Below are positions 20,611-31,038 of a stretch of 64,000 nt of DNA, one piece after another (positions within the stretch are counted from its first letter, which is position 1; every line of letters begins with the position of its first letter). Location: positions 930,001-994,000 of the forward strand of contig NZ_JAKCFI010000001.1 in NCBI RefSeq assembly GCF_021412625.1. The letters are read 5' to 3'. The DNA is from Myxococcus stipitatus (GTDB lineage: Bacteria; Myxococcota; Myxococcia; Myxococcales; Myxococcaceae). The translations under genes and the position numbers were made by a program. A model generated the notes under the pieces. The model did not search any database and had not been told where the DNA came from. It saw nothing but the letters and a program-made list of their open reading frames with translations.

Positions 20611-21834
20611 ATGGCCAAGACCTCCTCGAACCCGAAGAAGTCCCTGCGCTCCGCCTACTCCGGCGCTCGCAAGGCGGATCCCCGTCCCATCACCGGCAAG
20701 GAGAAGCCGGCGGAGCTGCTGGCCCATGCCTTCAGCGCCTACGTGGGGCGCCAGGAGCGCACGGCCTTCGAGCTCATGTCCCAGTCGATGGAGCAGGACG
20801 CCTCCATCTTCCTGACGCTCTCCGGCGCCATGACGCCCGCGGGCCTGCACCAGAGCTGTCTGATTCCCCTCATCGAGAAGGGCGTCATCAGCGCCATCAC
20901 CACCACGGGCGCCAACCTGTACCACGACGCCCACCGCATCATCGGCCACGCCATCCGCGAGGTGAACCCCAACGCGGGCGACCTCCAGTACCGCCTGGCG
21001 CGCATCATCCGCATCTACGACCTGGGCTTCTGGGAGGAGGCGCTGCTCGACACCGACCGCCTCTTCTCCGCCATCATCCGGGGCCCGGAGTTCCAGCGGA
21101 AGATGACCACGCCGGAGTTCCACTACCTGCTCGGCAAGGCCATCTACCAGATCGAACGCAAGCTGGGCGTCAAGCAGCCCTCGCTGCTGTCCACCTGCTA
21201 CAAGCACGCGGTGCCCATCTGGGTGGGCGCGGTGCAGGACGGCTCCATCTTCCTCAACATCGTCAAGCTCAAGCGCCTGTTGGGCGCCGACTTCAAGTTC
21301 GAGCTCGACATCAACGACGACGTCTACTCCATGGCCGCCATGCAGCACTTCTGCCGGCACAACGGCAGCAAGCGGCTGGCCATCTGGATCCTCGGCGGCG
21401 GCGTTCCCAAGAACTACACGCTGCAGGGCGAGCCGCTGCTGGATCAGATCCTCAACGTCCCCACGTCCGGCTTCGACATCGACGTGCAGTTCTGCGTGGA
21501 CCCGGTGGACAACGGCGCGCTGTCCAGCTGCCCGGCCGGCGAGGGCCACACCTGGGGCAAGGTGTCCGTGGAGGCCGTGGAGTCCGGCTCCGTGTACTGC
21601 CACACCGACGTGACGGCGGTGTTCCCCTGGCTGACGCACGCGCTGCTGAGCGAGCCGAAGAACAAGCGCAAGCCCATGCGGTTGATGGACCGGTTGCCGG
21701 AGGCCATCGCCTTCCTGGACGCGGACGTGAAGAAGCGCAGCAAGTCGCTCATGAAGACGCTGGACTGGAGCGTGGAGGAGGCGGAGCCTTCCACCAAGAA
21801 GGACGCGAAGAAGCACGACGTGTTCGTCCGCTGA
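20611..21834 (+). CDS. Deoxyhypusine synthase-fold enzyme, copy 2
   Basis: This 407-residue protein is a diverged paralogue of the enzyme at 17725. It has SGAMTPAG and TTTGANLYHDAHR (NAD site), HAVPIWVGAVQDGS, a LGGGVPKNY loop and GEGHTWGKVS, with Lys317 and Glu311 at the catalytic positions. Compared with copy 1 it has an N-terminal basic extension of about 30 residues and a Lys-rich C-terminal tail. The SGA that precedes the active site in eukaryotic enzymes and in copy 1 reads SSCPAG here. The family assignment is firm; a polyamine substrate is inferred. The OsmC gene follows after 25 bases. Confidence 0.88.
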   Translation: MAKTSSNPKKSLRSAYSGARKADPRPITGKEKPAELLAHAFSAYVGRQERTAFELMSQSMEQDASIFLTLSGAMTPAGLHQSCLIPLIEKGVISAITTTGANLYHDAHRIIGHAIREVNPNAGDLQYRLARIIRIYDLGFWEEALLDTDRLFSAIIRGPEFQRKMTTPEFHYLLGKAIYQIERKLGVKQPSLLSTCYKHAVPIWVGAVQDGSIFLNIVKLKRLLGADFKFELDINDDVYSMAAMQHFCRHNGSKRLAIWILGGGVPKNYTLQGEPLLDQILNVPTSGFDIDVQFCVDPVDNGALSSCPAGEGHTWGKVSVEAVESGSVYCHTDVTAVFPWLTHALLSEPKNKRKPMRLMDRLPEAIAFLDADVKKRSKSLMKTLDWSVEEAEPSTKKDAKKHDVFVR

Positions 21835-21859
21835 CCCGTTCCCCCGCGAGGAGACCGAC

Positions 21860-22291
21860 ATGAGCCAGCAGCAGCCCGCGACCGGCGTGGTGATGACCCT
21901 CGTCAGTCAAGCGCAGTTCAAGACGCAGCTCACCCACGGGCCCTCCGGCTCGGGGCTCGCCACGGAGGCGCCGCGCGACAACGGGGGCACGGGCGGCAGC
22001 TTCTCGCCCACGGACCTGGTGGGCGCGGCGCTCATGTCCTGCGCCGTGACGACCATGCACCTGTTCGCCTCGCGCGAGGGCATCTCCCTGGGGGAGGTCC
22101 GCGCCCGGGTGGAGAAGCGCATGACGCCGCCGCCGCGCCGCATTGGCGAGCTGGTGCTGGACATCCAGATGCCGGCGGGCCTGTCCGCCGAGCACCGCGC
22201 CCGGCTCGAGCAGGTCGGCCGGGAGTGCCCGGTGGCGCGCAGCCTCCATCCGGACGTGAAGCTGCCCATGAGCTTCTCGTACCCGGACTGA
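21860..22291 (+). CDS. OsmC-family peroxiredoxin-like protein
   Basis: This 143-residue protein has the OsmC thiol pair at C61 (GAALMSCAVTTM) and C123 (GRECPVARSL), and the FSPTDLVGAAL motif before the long central helix. Such proteins reduce organic hydroperoxides as dimers. A GAGGAG ribosome site precedes the ATG. It probably shares a transcript with the DHS-like gene just upstream. Confidence 0.9.
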   Translation: MSQQQPATGVVMTLVSQAQFKTQLTHGPSGSGLATEAPRDNGGTGGSFSPTDLVGAALMSCAVTTMHLFASREGISLGEVRARVEKRMTPPPRRIGELVLDIQMPAGLSAEHRARLEQVGRECPVARSLHPDVKLPMSFSYPD

Positions 22292-22409
22292 CGGGCGAGC
22301 GCCCGGCCGTCCCGTGGAGGGCCCCGCTGGCCGTCGCTGCCAGGGGGCCCGCGCGTGTCCACTCTTCCCCCGACGGCGCCGTGACGCCGCGCGACCCGGG
22401 GGAATCGTC

Positions 22410-22940
22410 ATGGACGCGAAGCGGCTGGGCATCTACCTGAGTGACCACCACGCCGGCTCCGTCGCGGGGCTCGCCCTGGCGCGCCGCGCCGAGCGGGAGA
22501 ACCTCGGCAACCCGGTGGGGCACTTCCTGGCGGCCCTCATCCCGGAGCTGCGCGAGGACATGGCCCTGCTGGAGGCGGCGATGCGGGTGCTGGAGCTGCG
22601 CGCGGACCCTCTCAAGTCGCGGGCCGCGTGGCTGCTCGAGAAGGTCGCGCGGCTCAAGTTCAACGGCACCTGGGTGCGCTACTCGCCGCTGAGCCGGTTG
22701 GTGGAGCTGGAGGCGCTGTGCTCGGCCACCTCGGGCCGCCTGGCCCTGTGGAGCACGCTGGCGCGCTTGCAGGGCCAGGACACGCGGCTGGCGGGCTTCG
22801 ACTTCGTGTCCCTCGTCGCCCGGGGCGAGATGCACCTGGCGGCGCTCCAGCGCCTGCGCGCGCTCGCCGTGGACGTGGCCTTCTCCGACGAGCCCATGCC
22901 CCTGGGTTCCGGCGAAGAGCCCGCCATCGCCAGCTACTGA
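22410..22940 (+). CDS. Uncharacterised all-helical protein
   Basis: This 176-residue protein, not recognised, begins MDAKRLGIYLSDHHAGSVAG, has no signal peptide and is almost entirely predicted helix. Paired His and several acidic residues occur in the first helix (DHHAGS) and in later helices (ELREDM, FDFVSLVARGEMH). This gives a loose resemblance to ferritin-like four-helix bundles, but no clear di-iron motif is seen. GGGGGA lies six bases before the ATG. It is convergent with speA across two hairpins. Confidence 0.65.
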   Translation: MDAKRLGIYLSDHHAGSVAGLALARRAERENLGNPVGHFLAALIPELREDMALLEAAMRVLELRADPLKSRAAWLLEKVARLKFNGTWVRYSPLSRLVELEALCSATSGRLALWSTLARLQGQDTRLAGFDFVSLVARGEMHLAALQRLRALAVDVAFSDEPMPLGSGEEPAIASY

Positions 22941-22959
22941 AACACCACGCCCCCCGGCA

Positions 22960-23014
22960 CGCCCCGGAAAGCAGGGGCGCGACGGAGGGCGGGGAGGCGC
23001 GGAGGCCCCGCGCC
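22960..23014. terminator. Tandem hairpins between convergent genes
   Basis: Two inverted repeats lie close together: CGCCCC/GGGGCG (22960-22965 and 22974-22979) and GGCGCGG/CCGCGCC (22996-23002 and 23008-23014). They lie between the helical-protein gene and the end of speA. Confidence 0.55.
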
Positions 23015-23018
23015 GGGC

Positions 23019-25025
<2,007 letters not shown>

Positions 25026-25058
25026 CGGTGGTTCGAGGCTCCCGGGGATGATGAGGAG

Positions 25059-25079
25059 GTTGACTCCAGTCAACACTGG
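25059..25079 (-). promoter_or_regulatory. Overlapping inverted repeats in the speA leader
   Basis: GTTGACTCCAGTCAAC (25059-25074) is a perfect 7-bp inverted repeat. It overlaps a second one, CCAGT-CAAC-ACTGG (25066-25079). The two cannot form at once in RNA. They lie 34-54 bases upstream of the speA start codon, so they could act as an RNA switch or as a protein operator. Confidence 0.5.
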
Positions 25080-25091
25080 AGGGGCGCGGGA

Positions 25092-25118
25092 ACTATAGGA
25101 AAGGCCTCTCGCATTCAA
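25092..25118 (-). promoter_or_regulatory. Possible speA promoter
   Basis: On the minus strand TATAGT (25097-25092) matches five of six positions of the -10. TTGAAT (25118-25113) is a possible -35 but with a short 15-base spacer. The expected transcript start is near 25085, which places both inverted repeats in the leader. Confidence 0.4.
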
Positions 25119-25253
25119 CAGCCGCCTGAAGGGAGGACGGGCTTGCGAGCAGGCGGACTCCCAGGGCCCCTGTCCTGGCGGGCGGACCTTCCATCCAATA
25201 CCTACCCTTCCCAGGGAGTGCCGGGAGGACGCGTGGACAGAAGGGAAGGGTAC

Positions 25254-26324
25254 ATGGAGTCGTCCGCACGCAGGGAAGAAGCGCCGCTGACCCCTCGGGA
25301 GATCTACGAGCGACTGGACCGGTATGTCATCGGCCAGGACGCCGCCAAGCGCGCGGTGGCCATCGCCGCCCACAACCACCTCAAGCGGGTGCAGGCGCGA
25401 AGGCTGCGGCGCCACTCGCTCATCAAGAAGTCCAACATCCTGCTCATCGGCCCCACGGGGAGCGGGAAGACCCACATCGCCCGCAACCTGGCGGACATCC
25501 TCCAGGTGCCCTTCACCACCGTGGACGCCACCGAGTACACGGAGGCGGGCTACTACGGGAAGGACGTGGAGGTGATGGTGTCCGACCTGCTGCTCAAGGC
25601 GAACCACTCCGTCGAGGACACGCAGCGGGGCATCATCTTCGTGGACGAGGTGGACAAGATCGCCCGGCGCTCGCAGGGCGCCCGCAACGGCGCGGGCAGC
25701 CGCGACATCGGCGGGGAGGGCGTCCAGCAGGCGCTCCTCAAGCTGCTCGAGGGGCGGGAGGTCTACGTCCCCCTGAATGTCACGCAGGCGTGGAACAAGA
25801 GTGACTTCGTCCAGGTGGACACGCGCGACATCCTCTTCATCTGCGCGGGCACCTTCAGCGACCTGCACGATGCCGGCGACGAGCCCGGCCGGCGCATGGG
25901 CTTCGGCGCGGACGACGCGGCGAGCCGCTCGCGCCGGCGCATCAGCACGAAGCAGCTGGTGGAGTTCGGGATGCTGGCGGAGTTCCTGGGGCGCCTGCCG
26001 GTGGTGGTCCAGCTGGAGCTGCTGGGCGAGGCGGAGCTCATCCGTGTGTTGACCGAGCCCCCGGACGCCATCGTCCGCGAGTTCCGCGAGCTGCTGGCCA
26101 TGGACGACATCGACCTGGAGTTCGACGACGGGGCGCTGCGCGAGGTGGTGCGCTACTCGGCGTCGCGGGGGTTGGGGGCCCGGGGCCTGCGCTCCATCCT
26201 GGAGCACGTGATGGCGGACATCATGTTCGAGGCGCCAGAGCGCCGGAAGCACCAGGTGAGGGTGGACGCGGGGCTGGTGCGCGCGCGGCTGGCGGGGCTG
26301 GATTCGGTCCAGCTCAGCGTGTGA
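25254..26324 (+). CDS. ClpX-like AAA+ unfoldase lacking the zinc-binding domain
   Basis: This 356-residue protein starts after AAGGGAAGGG. It shows Walker A GPTGSGKT (66-73), pore loop GYYG (99-102), Walker B IIFVDE (127-132), GEGVQQALLKLLEG, and the sensor/arginine region FLGRLPVV. The C-terminal GARGLRSILEHV is typical of ClpX. MGF at 215-217 sits where ClpX has the IGF loop that docks on ClpP. The Cys4 zinc finger (about 60 residues) of ClpX is absent, and the first residues (TPREIYERLDRYVIGQDAAKRAVAIA) resemble HslU. Role inferred: an accessory unfoldase, with or without ClpP. Its last 11 bases overlap the convergent cvpA-family gene. Confidence 0.88.
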   Translation: MESSARREEAPLTPREIYERLDRYVIGQDAAKRAVAIAAHNHLKRVQARRLRRHSLIKKSNILLIGPTGSGKTHIARNLADILQVPFTTVDATEYTEAGYYGKDVEVMVSDLLLKANHSVEDTQRGIIFVDEVDKIARRSQGARNGAGSRDIGGEGVQQALLKLLEGREVYVPLNVTQAWNKSDFVQVDTRDILFICAGTFSDLHDAGDEPGRRMGFGADDAASRSRRRISTKQLVEFGMLAEFLGRLPVVVQLELLGEAELIRVLTEPPDAIVREFRELLAMDDIDLEFDDGALREVVRYSASRGLGARGLRSILEHVMADIMFEAPERRKHQVRVDAGLVRARLAGLDSVQLSV

Positions 26325-27078
26325 CGTCCAGGTCCTCGGAGGCCCGGGCGGCCGCGCCCAGGCGGGCGGCCACGTCCGGGTCCTGGATGAGCTGGAGCAC
26401 CAGGTCGTTGCGCAGGAGCGCGGCGGTGTCCCCGCGCAGCATCGCCTGCTTCACCTTGTCGTCCTGGAGCAGGCGCTGGAAGCGCGGGTCCTTGCGCAGG
26501 GCCTTGTAGGCCGGGTCGTCCTTGAGGCGCGCCGCGCGCTTCGGGTCCCCCGCCGCCTTCGTCACCGCCACCATGTCCTCCATGGGGGCGAACTGGGTCA
26601 TCTCGAAGAGGTTGTAGCGGCGGGCCGCCTGGGCCAGGAGCGAGTCCTTCGGCGACACGCCGATGCGCCGGCCCGCGACGACGACGTGCTGCTCGAAGAA
26701 GGACAGCGCGCTGAGCGCCACCCAGACGAAGGCCACCATCTTCCCGGCGCCCAGCACGAAGCCCAGGAAGCGGTCGATGCTCCGGTCCTCGTTGTCCTTG
26801 CCCGTGGCCAGGAAGCGCTGCAGCAGCGTGCCCAGCGCGTAGCGCACCGACAGCCACACGACGAGGAAGACGAGGAAGGTGCCCACCACCGTGCCCACCA
26901 GCAGCGGGCCGTCCATCGCCGCCGCCAGCCGGGGCGCGACGAGCGGCCCCAGGCGGCGCGAGGCGAAATAGCCCAGCCCCAGGCCCACCCAGTTGGCCAC
27001 CTGTCGCGACGCGCCGGTGAAGGCGCCGATGAGGCCGAAGAACAGCACCAGGCCCAGGATGATGAGGTCGATGACCAT
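26314..27078 (-). CDS. CvpA-family membrane protein
   Basis: This 254-residue protein has the CvpA pattern of four hydrophobic segments in the first 150 residues (starting VIDLIILGLVLFFGLIGAFTG). A cytoplasmic C-terminal part of about 100 residues is charged and helical, containing DPAYKALRKDPRFQRLLQD. The N-terminal domain is related to colicin V production protein; the exact role is unknown. It is the third gene after hsp70 and the J-domain gene, 30 bases downstream. Confidence 0.8.
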   Translation of the reverse strand: MVIDLIILGLVLFFGLIGAFTGASRQVANWVGLGLGYFASRRLGPLVAPRLAAAMDGPLLVGTVVGTFLVFLVVWLSVRYALGTLLQRFLATGKDNEDRSIDRFLGFVLGAGKMVAFVWVALSALSFFEQHVVVAGRRIGVSPKDSLLAQAARRYNLFEMTQFAPMEDMVAVTKAAGDPKRAARLKDDPAYKALRKDPRFQRLLQDDKVKQAMLRGDTAALLRNDLVLQLIQDPDVAARLGAAARASEDLDVTR

Positions 27079-27108
27079 GGAGCCCCGAGGGCGCGCTCGC
27101 GCGGAACG

Positions 27109-29217
27109 TCAGCGGATCTTGAACGAGGAGTCGCCCTTGGCCTTGGCCTCGTCCTGCAGGCGCTTCTGCGCCTCCGTCAGGCCCTCCTTGTAGCGCGCGT
27201 TCGCGGGCTCGTAGGTGAGGGCCATCTTGAGGTTGCGCTCGGCGGCCGCCCAGTTGCCCGCCTCGATGTCCTTCTGGGCCTGGCCGTAGAACTGGCGCCC
27301 CTTGGGGTGGGTGCCGATCTGCTCCTCCTGCTCCTTCTTCGCGGCGGCCTTCGTCTCCGCCTCGGAGGCCTCGGTAAAGCGCAGCTTCTGGGCCCGCTCC
27401 GGGCCCGTCACGTCGGCGAGGTACTTCTTGCGCTTCGTGTCGTCGCGCAGGACGTAGTAGGCCTCCGTGACGCGCTTGTAGAGCTCGTGGACCTGCTCCT
27501 TGAGCTCCTTGGATTCGAGGTGGAAGAAGCGGTCCGGGTGGTACGTGCGGCTCTCGCGGTAGAAGGCCTTCTTGATGTCGCCGGGGCTGGCCGTCCTCTC
27601 CAGCATCAGCACCTCGAAGTAGTCGAGCTGCTCCAGCCTGGCGCAACGCGATTGCAGGTCCGCGAGCTGGTGCGCGTCCAGGCCGGCGCCCTTCCCACCG
27701 CCGGGCGGCGGAGGAGGCGCCAGGGCGGCCGGGGGCGGAGGCGGCGGCGCGATGGGCGCGATGGAGGGCACGGCCGGCGCGATGGGCGGCACGACGGGCG
27801 TCTTAGGGGCCGCGACTGGCGCGACGCCGGGGACGGCCGGCGCGAGCGCCGGGAGCGACATGGTGGGCCGGGCCCCCGGGCGCGGCGGCGCGACGGTGGG
27901 GGGCGGGGGCGGCACCACCTGGCCCACGGCGAGCGTGGGAGGCGGGCGAGGCGTGACGGCGGGGGCCCTGGGCGGCACGGCCTGCGCGCCCGTGGCGGGA
28001 GCGACGGCCGGGACGACGGGCGCGACCCCGGGGACCTGGGCGCTGGCCTCGGTGGCGGGGCGGGGAGCCACGGGCGCGGGCGTGACCGGCCCGACACGGG
28101 GGGCGACCGGCGGCGGGGTCGGGACGTTCGCGCCCGGGGGACGGGCGGCGGCGCCGGGGCTCACGACCGGAGCGCCAGGACGCGCGGCGGGCGCTGGAGG
28201 TGGAGCTCCGACGGGACGCGCGGCGGGGGGCGTCACGGGCCCGATCGCGGGCACCGAGACGGAAGGACGGAGCGCCGCGGCAGGGGGCGGCGGCGGTTGG
28301 GCCACGCCGGCCGTCGGCGGAGCTCCGACGGGTGCTCCACGAGGCGCTCCCGGGGTGGGCTGGGCCGCGCCGGGCATCGACGGGAGGCCCACGGGCGTTC
28401 CACGCGGCGCTGGGGCCGCGGCGGTGGGCGTGGCTTGCGGAGCCCCGGTGGCGGGCTGGGCCGCGCCTGGAATGGACGGGAGTCCGACGGGAGTGCCACG
28501 CGGCGCGCCCGCGACGGGCTGGGCCGCTCCGGGAATGGAGGGGAGGCCGACGGGGGTGCCCGGTGGAGGCGGCGGCTGGGCCGCGCCCGGAATGGACGGG
28601 AGACCCACGGGAGTGCCACGCGGCGCGCCCGGCTGGGCCGCGCCGGGCATCGACGGGAGGCCCACGGGCGTGCCCGGTGGAGGCGGTGGCTGGGCGGCGC
28701 TCGGCGAGGGCTGTGGGGCGCGCGGAGGAAGGGTCGCCCCGGCAGCCGTGGCCGTTGGCGCCGGGGGGCGTGCGCCCGGAGACACGGGGGCGGGCGTAGG
28801 GCGGGTGCCCGGAGGCACGGGGGCGGGCGTGGGACGGGTCCCGGCGAGCGCCGCGGCCGGGGCGGGGCGGGGCGGGGCGGCGGGCGGCGTGCCGGGCGCG
28901 GTGATGGCGGGCATGGCCGCCACGGTGGGGCGCGCGCCCACGGGGGGCTGCTGGGCTCCCGCGGCCAGATTGGGCGCGGTGATGGCGGGCACGGAGACGG
29001 TGGGCCGTGGCGGCGCGGCCGAGGCGGGCGCGGCGACACCTGGCGCGCGCGGGGGCTGCGCGACGCCGGGAGCCTTCGGAGCGGTCGCGGGAGCGGCGGG
29101 CACCGGGCCCGGCGTCGTCGCGGTCATCCGGGGAATCGCGGGGCGGGCGGGGGCCGTGGGAGGCCCGGGCGGCGCTCCCGGCGGCTTGCCGGAGCTGGGG
29201 TCGGAAGGCTCGGACAT
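27109..29217 (-). CDS. J-domain co-chaperone with long disordered Pro/Ala N-terminus
   Basis: The protein has 702 residues. Residues 1 to about 530 are low-complexity Pro/Ala/Gly/Val, including five copies of GTPVGLPS(M/I)PGAAQP. A J domain at about residues 530-600 carries the HPD motif (RTYHPDRFF) that stimulates Hsp70 ATPase. A charged linker and a TPR-like segment (FYGQAQKDIEAGNWAAAERNLKMA ends the first helix pair) reach the C-terminus. The gene starts nine bases after hsp70, so it is probably the dedicated partner. The disordered region may be a tether or scaffold; this is inference. Confidence 0.88.
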   Translation of the reverse strand: MSEPSDPSSGKPPGAPPGPPTAPARPAIPRMTATTPGPVPAAPATAPKAPGVAQPPRAPGVAAPASAAPPRPTVSVPAITAPNLAAGAQQPPVGARPTVAAMPAITAPGTPPAAPPRPAPAAALAGTRPTPAPVPPGTRPTPAPVSPGARPPAPTATAAGATLPPRAPQPSPSAAQPPPPPGTPVGLPSMPGAAQPGAPRGTPVGLPSIPGAAQPPPPPGTPVGLPSIPGAAQPVAGAPRGTPVGLPSIPGAAQPATGAPQATPTAAAPAPRGTPVGLPSMPGAAQPTPGAPRGAPVGAPPTAGVAQPPPPPAAALRPSVSVPAIGPVTPPAARPVGAPPPAPAARPGAPVVSPGAAARPPGANVPTPPPVAPRVGPVTPAPVAPRPATEASAQVPGVAPVVPAVAPATGAQAVPPRAPAVTPRPPPTLAVGQVVPPPPPTVAPPRPGARPTMSLPALAPAVPGVAPVAAPKTPVVPPIAPAVPSIAPIAPPPPPPAALAPPPPPGGGKGAGLDAHQLADLQSRCARLEQLDYFEVLMLERTASPGDIKKAFYRESRTYHPDRFFHLESKELKEQVHELYKRVTEAYYVLRDDTKRKKYLADVTGPERAQKLRFTEASEAETKAAAKKEQEEQIGTHPKGRQFYGQAQKDIEAGNWAAAERNLKMALTYEPANARYKEGLTEAQKRLQDEAKAKGDSSFKIR
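28310..28690 (-). repeat. Imperfect tandem repeats in the J-protein gene
   Basis: Within the J-protein gene, five copies of a coding unit for GTPVGLPS(M/I)PGAAQP are separated by variable Pro/Ala/Gly linkers. They are well conserved at the DNA level, as expected of recent slippage or unequal exchange. Confidence 0.75.
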
Positions 29218-29226
29218 CGCGGTCGC

Positions 29227-30834
29227 TTACTGGGCCACTGCGGGCAGGTCGTTGTGGTTGTGGCCGGCCAGACGCGTGCTCCGGTTCGCCTGGATGGACT
29301 TCTGGATGTCGGCCTCGGTCATGCCGGACGACAGGGTGATGGTGGTCGACGTCTTCTGGCCCGTCTCCGTGTCACACGCCGACACGTTCACCAGCCCGTC
29401 CGTGTTGATCTCGAACGTGACCTCGATCTTCACCTCGCCCCGGTAGCCGATGCGGAAGCCCGCGAACTCGAACTCGCCCAGCATCTCGCACTCGTCCGCC
29501 CGGTTCGACTCGCCCTGATACACGCGGATCTTCACCTTCTCCTGCCCGTCGCGGCTGGTGGTGAAGGCCTTCGAGCGGTCGATGGGGACCGGGGTGTTCT
29601 TGTCGATGATCTTCTCGGTGTAGCCGCCCACCGTGCCGATGCGCAGCGTCAGCGGCGTGACGTCCACGAGGAACGTCTCCGTCTTGCTGTCGAGCAGCGC
29701 GTGCGACTGGAGCGCCGCGCCCATGGCCACGACCTGGTCGGGGTTGATGCCCTCCAGCGGCGCCTTCTGGAAGTAGTGCTTCACGGAGTTGCGGATGATG
29801 GGCAGCCGCGTGGGGCCACCCACCAGGATGACCGCGTCGATGTCGGCCGCCGTCAGCCGCGCGCTCTGGAGCGCCTCGTCACAGACCTTGAACGTGCGCT
29901 GCACCAGGTCCATCACCATCCGGTTGAACTGGTCCTGGTTGAGCGAGTGGCGCAGGTCCATCACGTTGCCCTGCGCGTCCTGGCAGATGCCCTGGCAGAG
30001 GATGTCCGCGGAGCCCGTCTGGCCCACGTCGATCTTCGCCTTCTCCGCCGCCTCCTTCAGCATCTGGAGGCAGTACTTGTTCTGGCGCAGGTCCAGCCGC
30101 GTCTTGGCCAGGAAGTCGTCCGCCAGCCACGTCATGATGCGGTCGTCGAAGTCGTCGCCGCCCAGGTACGTGTCACCCGCCGTCGCGAGCACCTCGAAGA
30201 CGTCCTTGCCGATCTCCAGGATGGACACGTCGAACGTGCCGCCGCCCAGGTCGTAGACCACCACGCGCTGGTTGACGTCACGCCCGAAGCCGTACGCCAG
30301 CGCCGCCGCCGTGGGCTCGTTGAGGATGCGCAGCACCTCCAGCCCCGCGATGCGGCCCGCGTCCTTGGTCGCCTGACGCTGGTTGTCGTTGAAGTACGCC
30401 GGGACGGTGACGACCGCCTTGGTCACCTCGCGGCCCAGGTACGTCTCCGCGACCGCCTTCATCTCCTTGAGCACCAACGCGGAGATCTCCGGCAGCGAGT
30501 ACGCCCGCTCCCGCACGCCGATGCGCACCGAGTTGTTCTCTCCCTCGACGATGCGGTACGGCATCACCGCCTGGGCCTTCTTCACCTCGTCTGAGAAATA
30601 GTAGCGCCCGATGAGCCGCTTGGCCGAGTACACCGTCGTCTCGGGGCTGGTGATGATGTTCTTCTTGGCCGCGTTGCCCACCAGCACGGAGCCATCCTCG
30701 AGGAAGGACACGCAGGAGGCATGCGTCGTCTCTCCCCACTCGTTGGGGATGACGATGGGCTGGCCGTCCTGGACCACCGACACGCACGAGTACGACGTGC
30801 CGAGGTCGATGCCGATTGCGATGTCGTCCGACAT
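29227..30834 (-). CDS. DnaK-type Hsp70 chaperone without C-terminal lid
   Basis: This 535-residue protein begins SDDIAIGIDLGTSYSCV. The actin-fold ATPase signatures are GIDLGTSYS, VYDLGGGTFDVS and VILVGGPTRLP. The beta substrate-binding domain follows (about 385-500, DVTPLTLRIGTVGG). The helical lid of DnaK (about 100 residues) is essentially missing; a short helix and a His/Asn tail end the protein. Myxobacteria have many DnaK paralogues, some needed for motility and exopolysaccharide, so a specialised role with the J protein in the same operon is likely. The upstream promoter is overlapped by an inverted repeat. Confidence 0.93.
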   Translation of the reverse strand: MSDDIAIGIDLGTSYSCVSVVQDGQPIVIPNEWGETTHASCVSFLEDGSVLVGNAAKKNIITSPETTVYSAKRLIGRYYFSDEVKKAQAVMPYRIVEGENNSVRIGVRERAYSLPEISALVLKEMKAVAETYLGREVTKAVVTVPAYFNDNQRQATKDAGRIAGLEVLRILNEPTAAALAYGFGRDVNQRVVVYDLGGGTFDVSILEIGKDVFEVLATAGDTYLGGDDFDDRIMTWLADDFLAKTRLDLRQNKYCLQMLKEAAEKAKIDVGQTGSADILCQGICQDAQGNVMDLRHSLNQDQFNRMVMDLVQRTFKVCDEALQSARLTAADIDAVILVGGPTRLPIIRNSVKHYFQKAPLEGINPDQVVAMGAALQSHALLDSKTETFLVDVTPLTLRIGTVGGYTEKIIDKNTPVPIDRSKAFTTSRDGQEKVKIRVYQGESNRADECEMLGEFEFAGFRIGYRGEVKIEVTFEINTDGLVNVSACDTETGQKTSTTITLSSGMTEADIQKSIQANRSTRLAGHNHNDLPAVAQ

Positions 30835-30881
30835 TCCGTCTCCGGTGAGGGTCTCTGAATCCGAGGCCGTCGGTGAAGCGC

Positions 30882-30914
30882 CCGGAGGTTAGGAGCCTCC
30901 GGTCGACGTGTCAA
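30882..30914 (-). promoter_or_regulatory. hsp70 operon promoter with overlapping inverted repeat
   Basis: On the minus strand a perfect TTGACA (30914-30909), 17 bases, then TAACCT (30891-30886). A 7-bp inverted repeat, CCGGAGG (30882-30888) and CCTCCGG (30896-30902), flanks and partly covers the -10, a typical repressor site. No CIRCE element was found. Confidence 0.6.
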
Positions 30915-30982
30915 TGTTCCGTCATTGTAAATCCCAGCTATTTCAGGCACTTAGCGAGAAGCCGGGCGGACGATGTCCCCGC

Positions 30983-31015
30983 CTTGAGGGGGGGAGGGGG
31001 CGTCATTATCTCAAG
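30983..31015 (+). promoter_or_regulatory. Possible promoter of the amidotransferase gene
   Basis: TTGAGG (30984-30989) and TATCTC (31007-31012) are 17 bases apart and are weak matches. An inverted repeat CTTGAG/CTCAAG (30983-30988 and 31010-31015) brackets the same region. Confidence 0.3.
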
Positions 31016-31038
31016 GGCAGGAAGGGAGCTGCCGCCTC

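Noticed and set aside
25026-26252. N-terminal extension of the speA frame by about 400 codons
   Set aside because: It is antisense to the ClpX-like gene; the decarboxylase family starts at the ATG at 25025.
30835-31038. Search for a CIRCE heat-shock element before hsp70
   Set aside because: No TTAGCACTC-N9-GAGTGCTAA-like repeat is present; only the CCGGAGG inverted repeat is seen.
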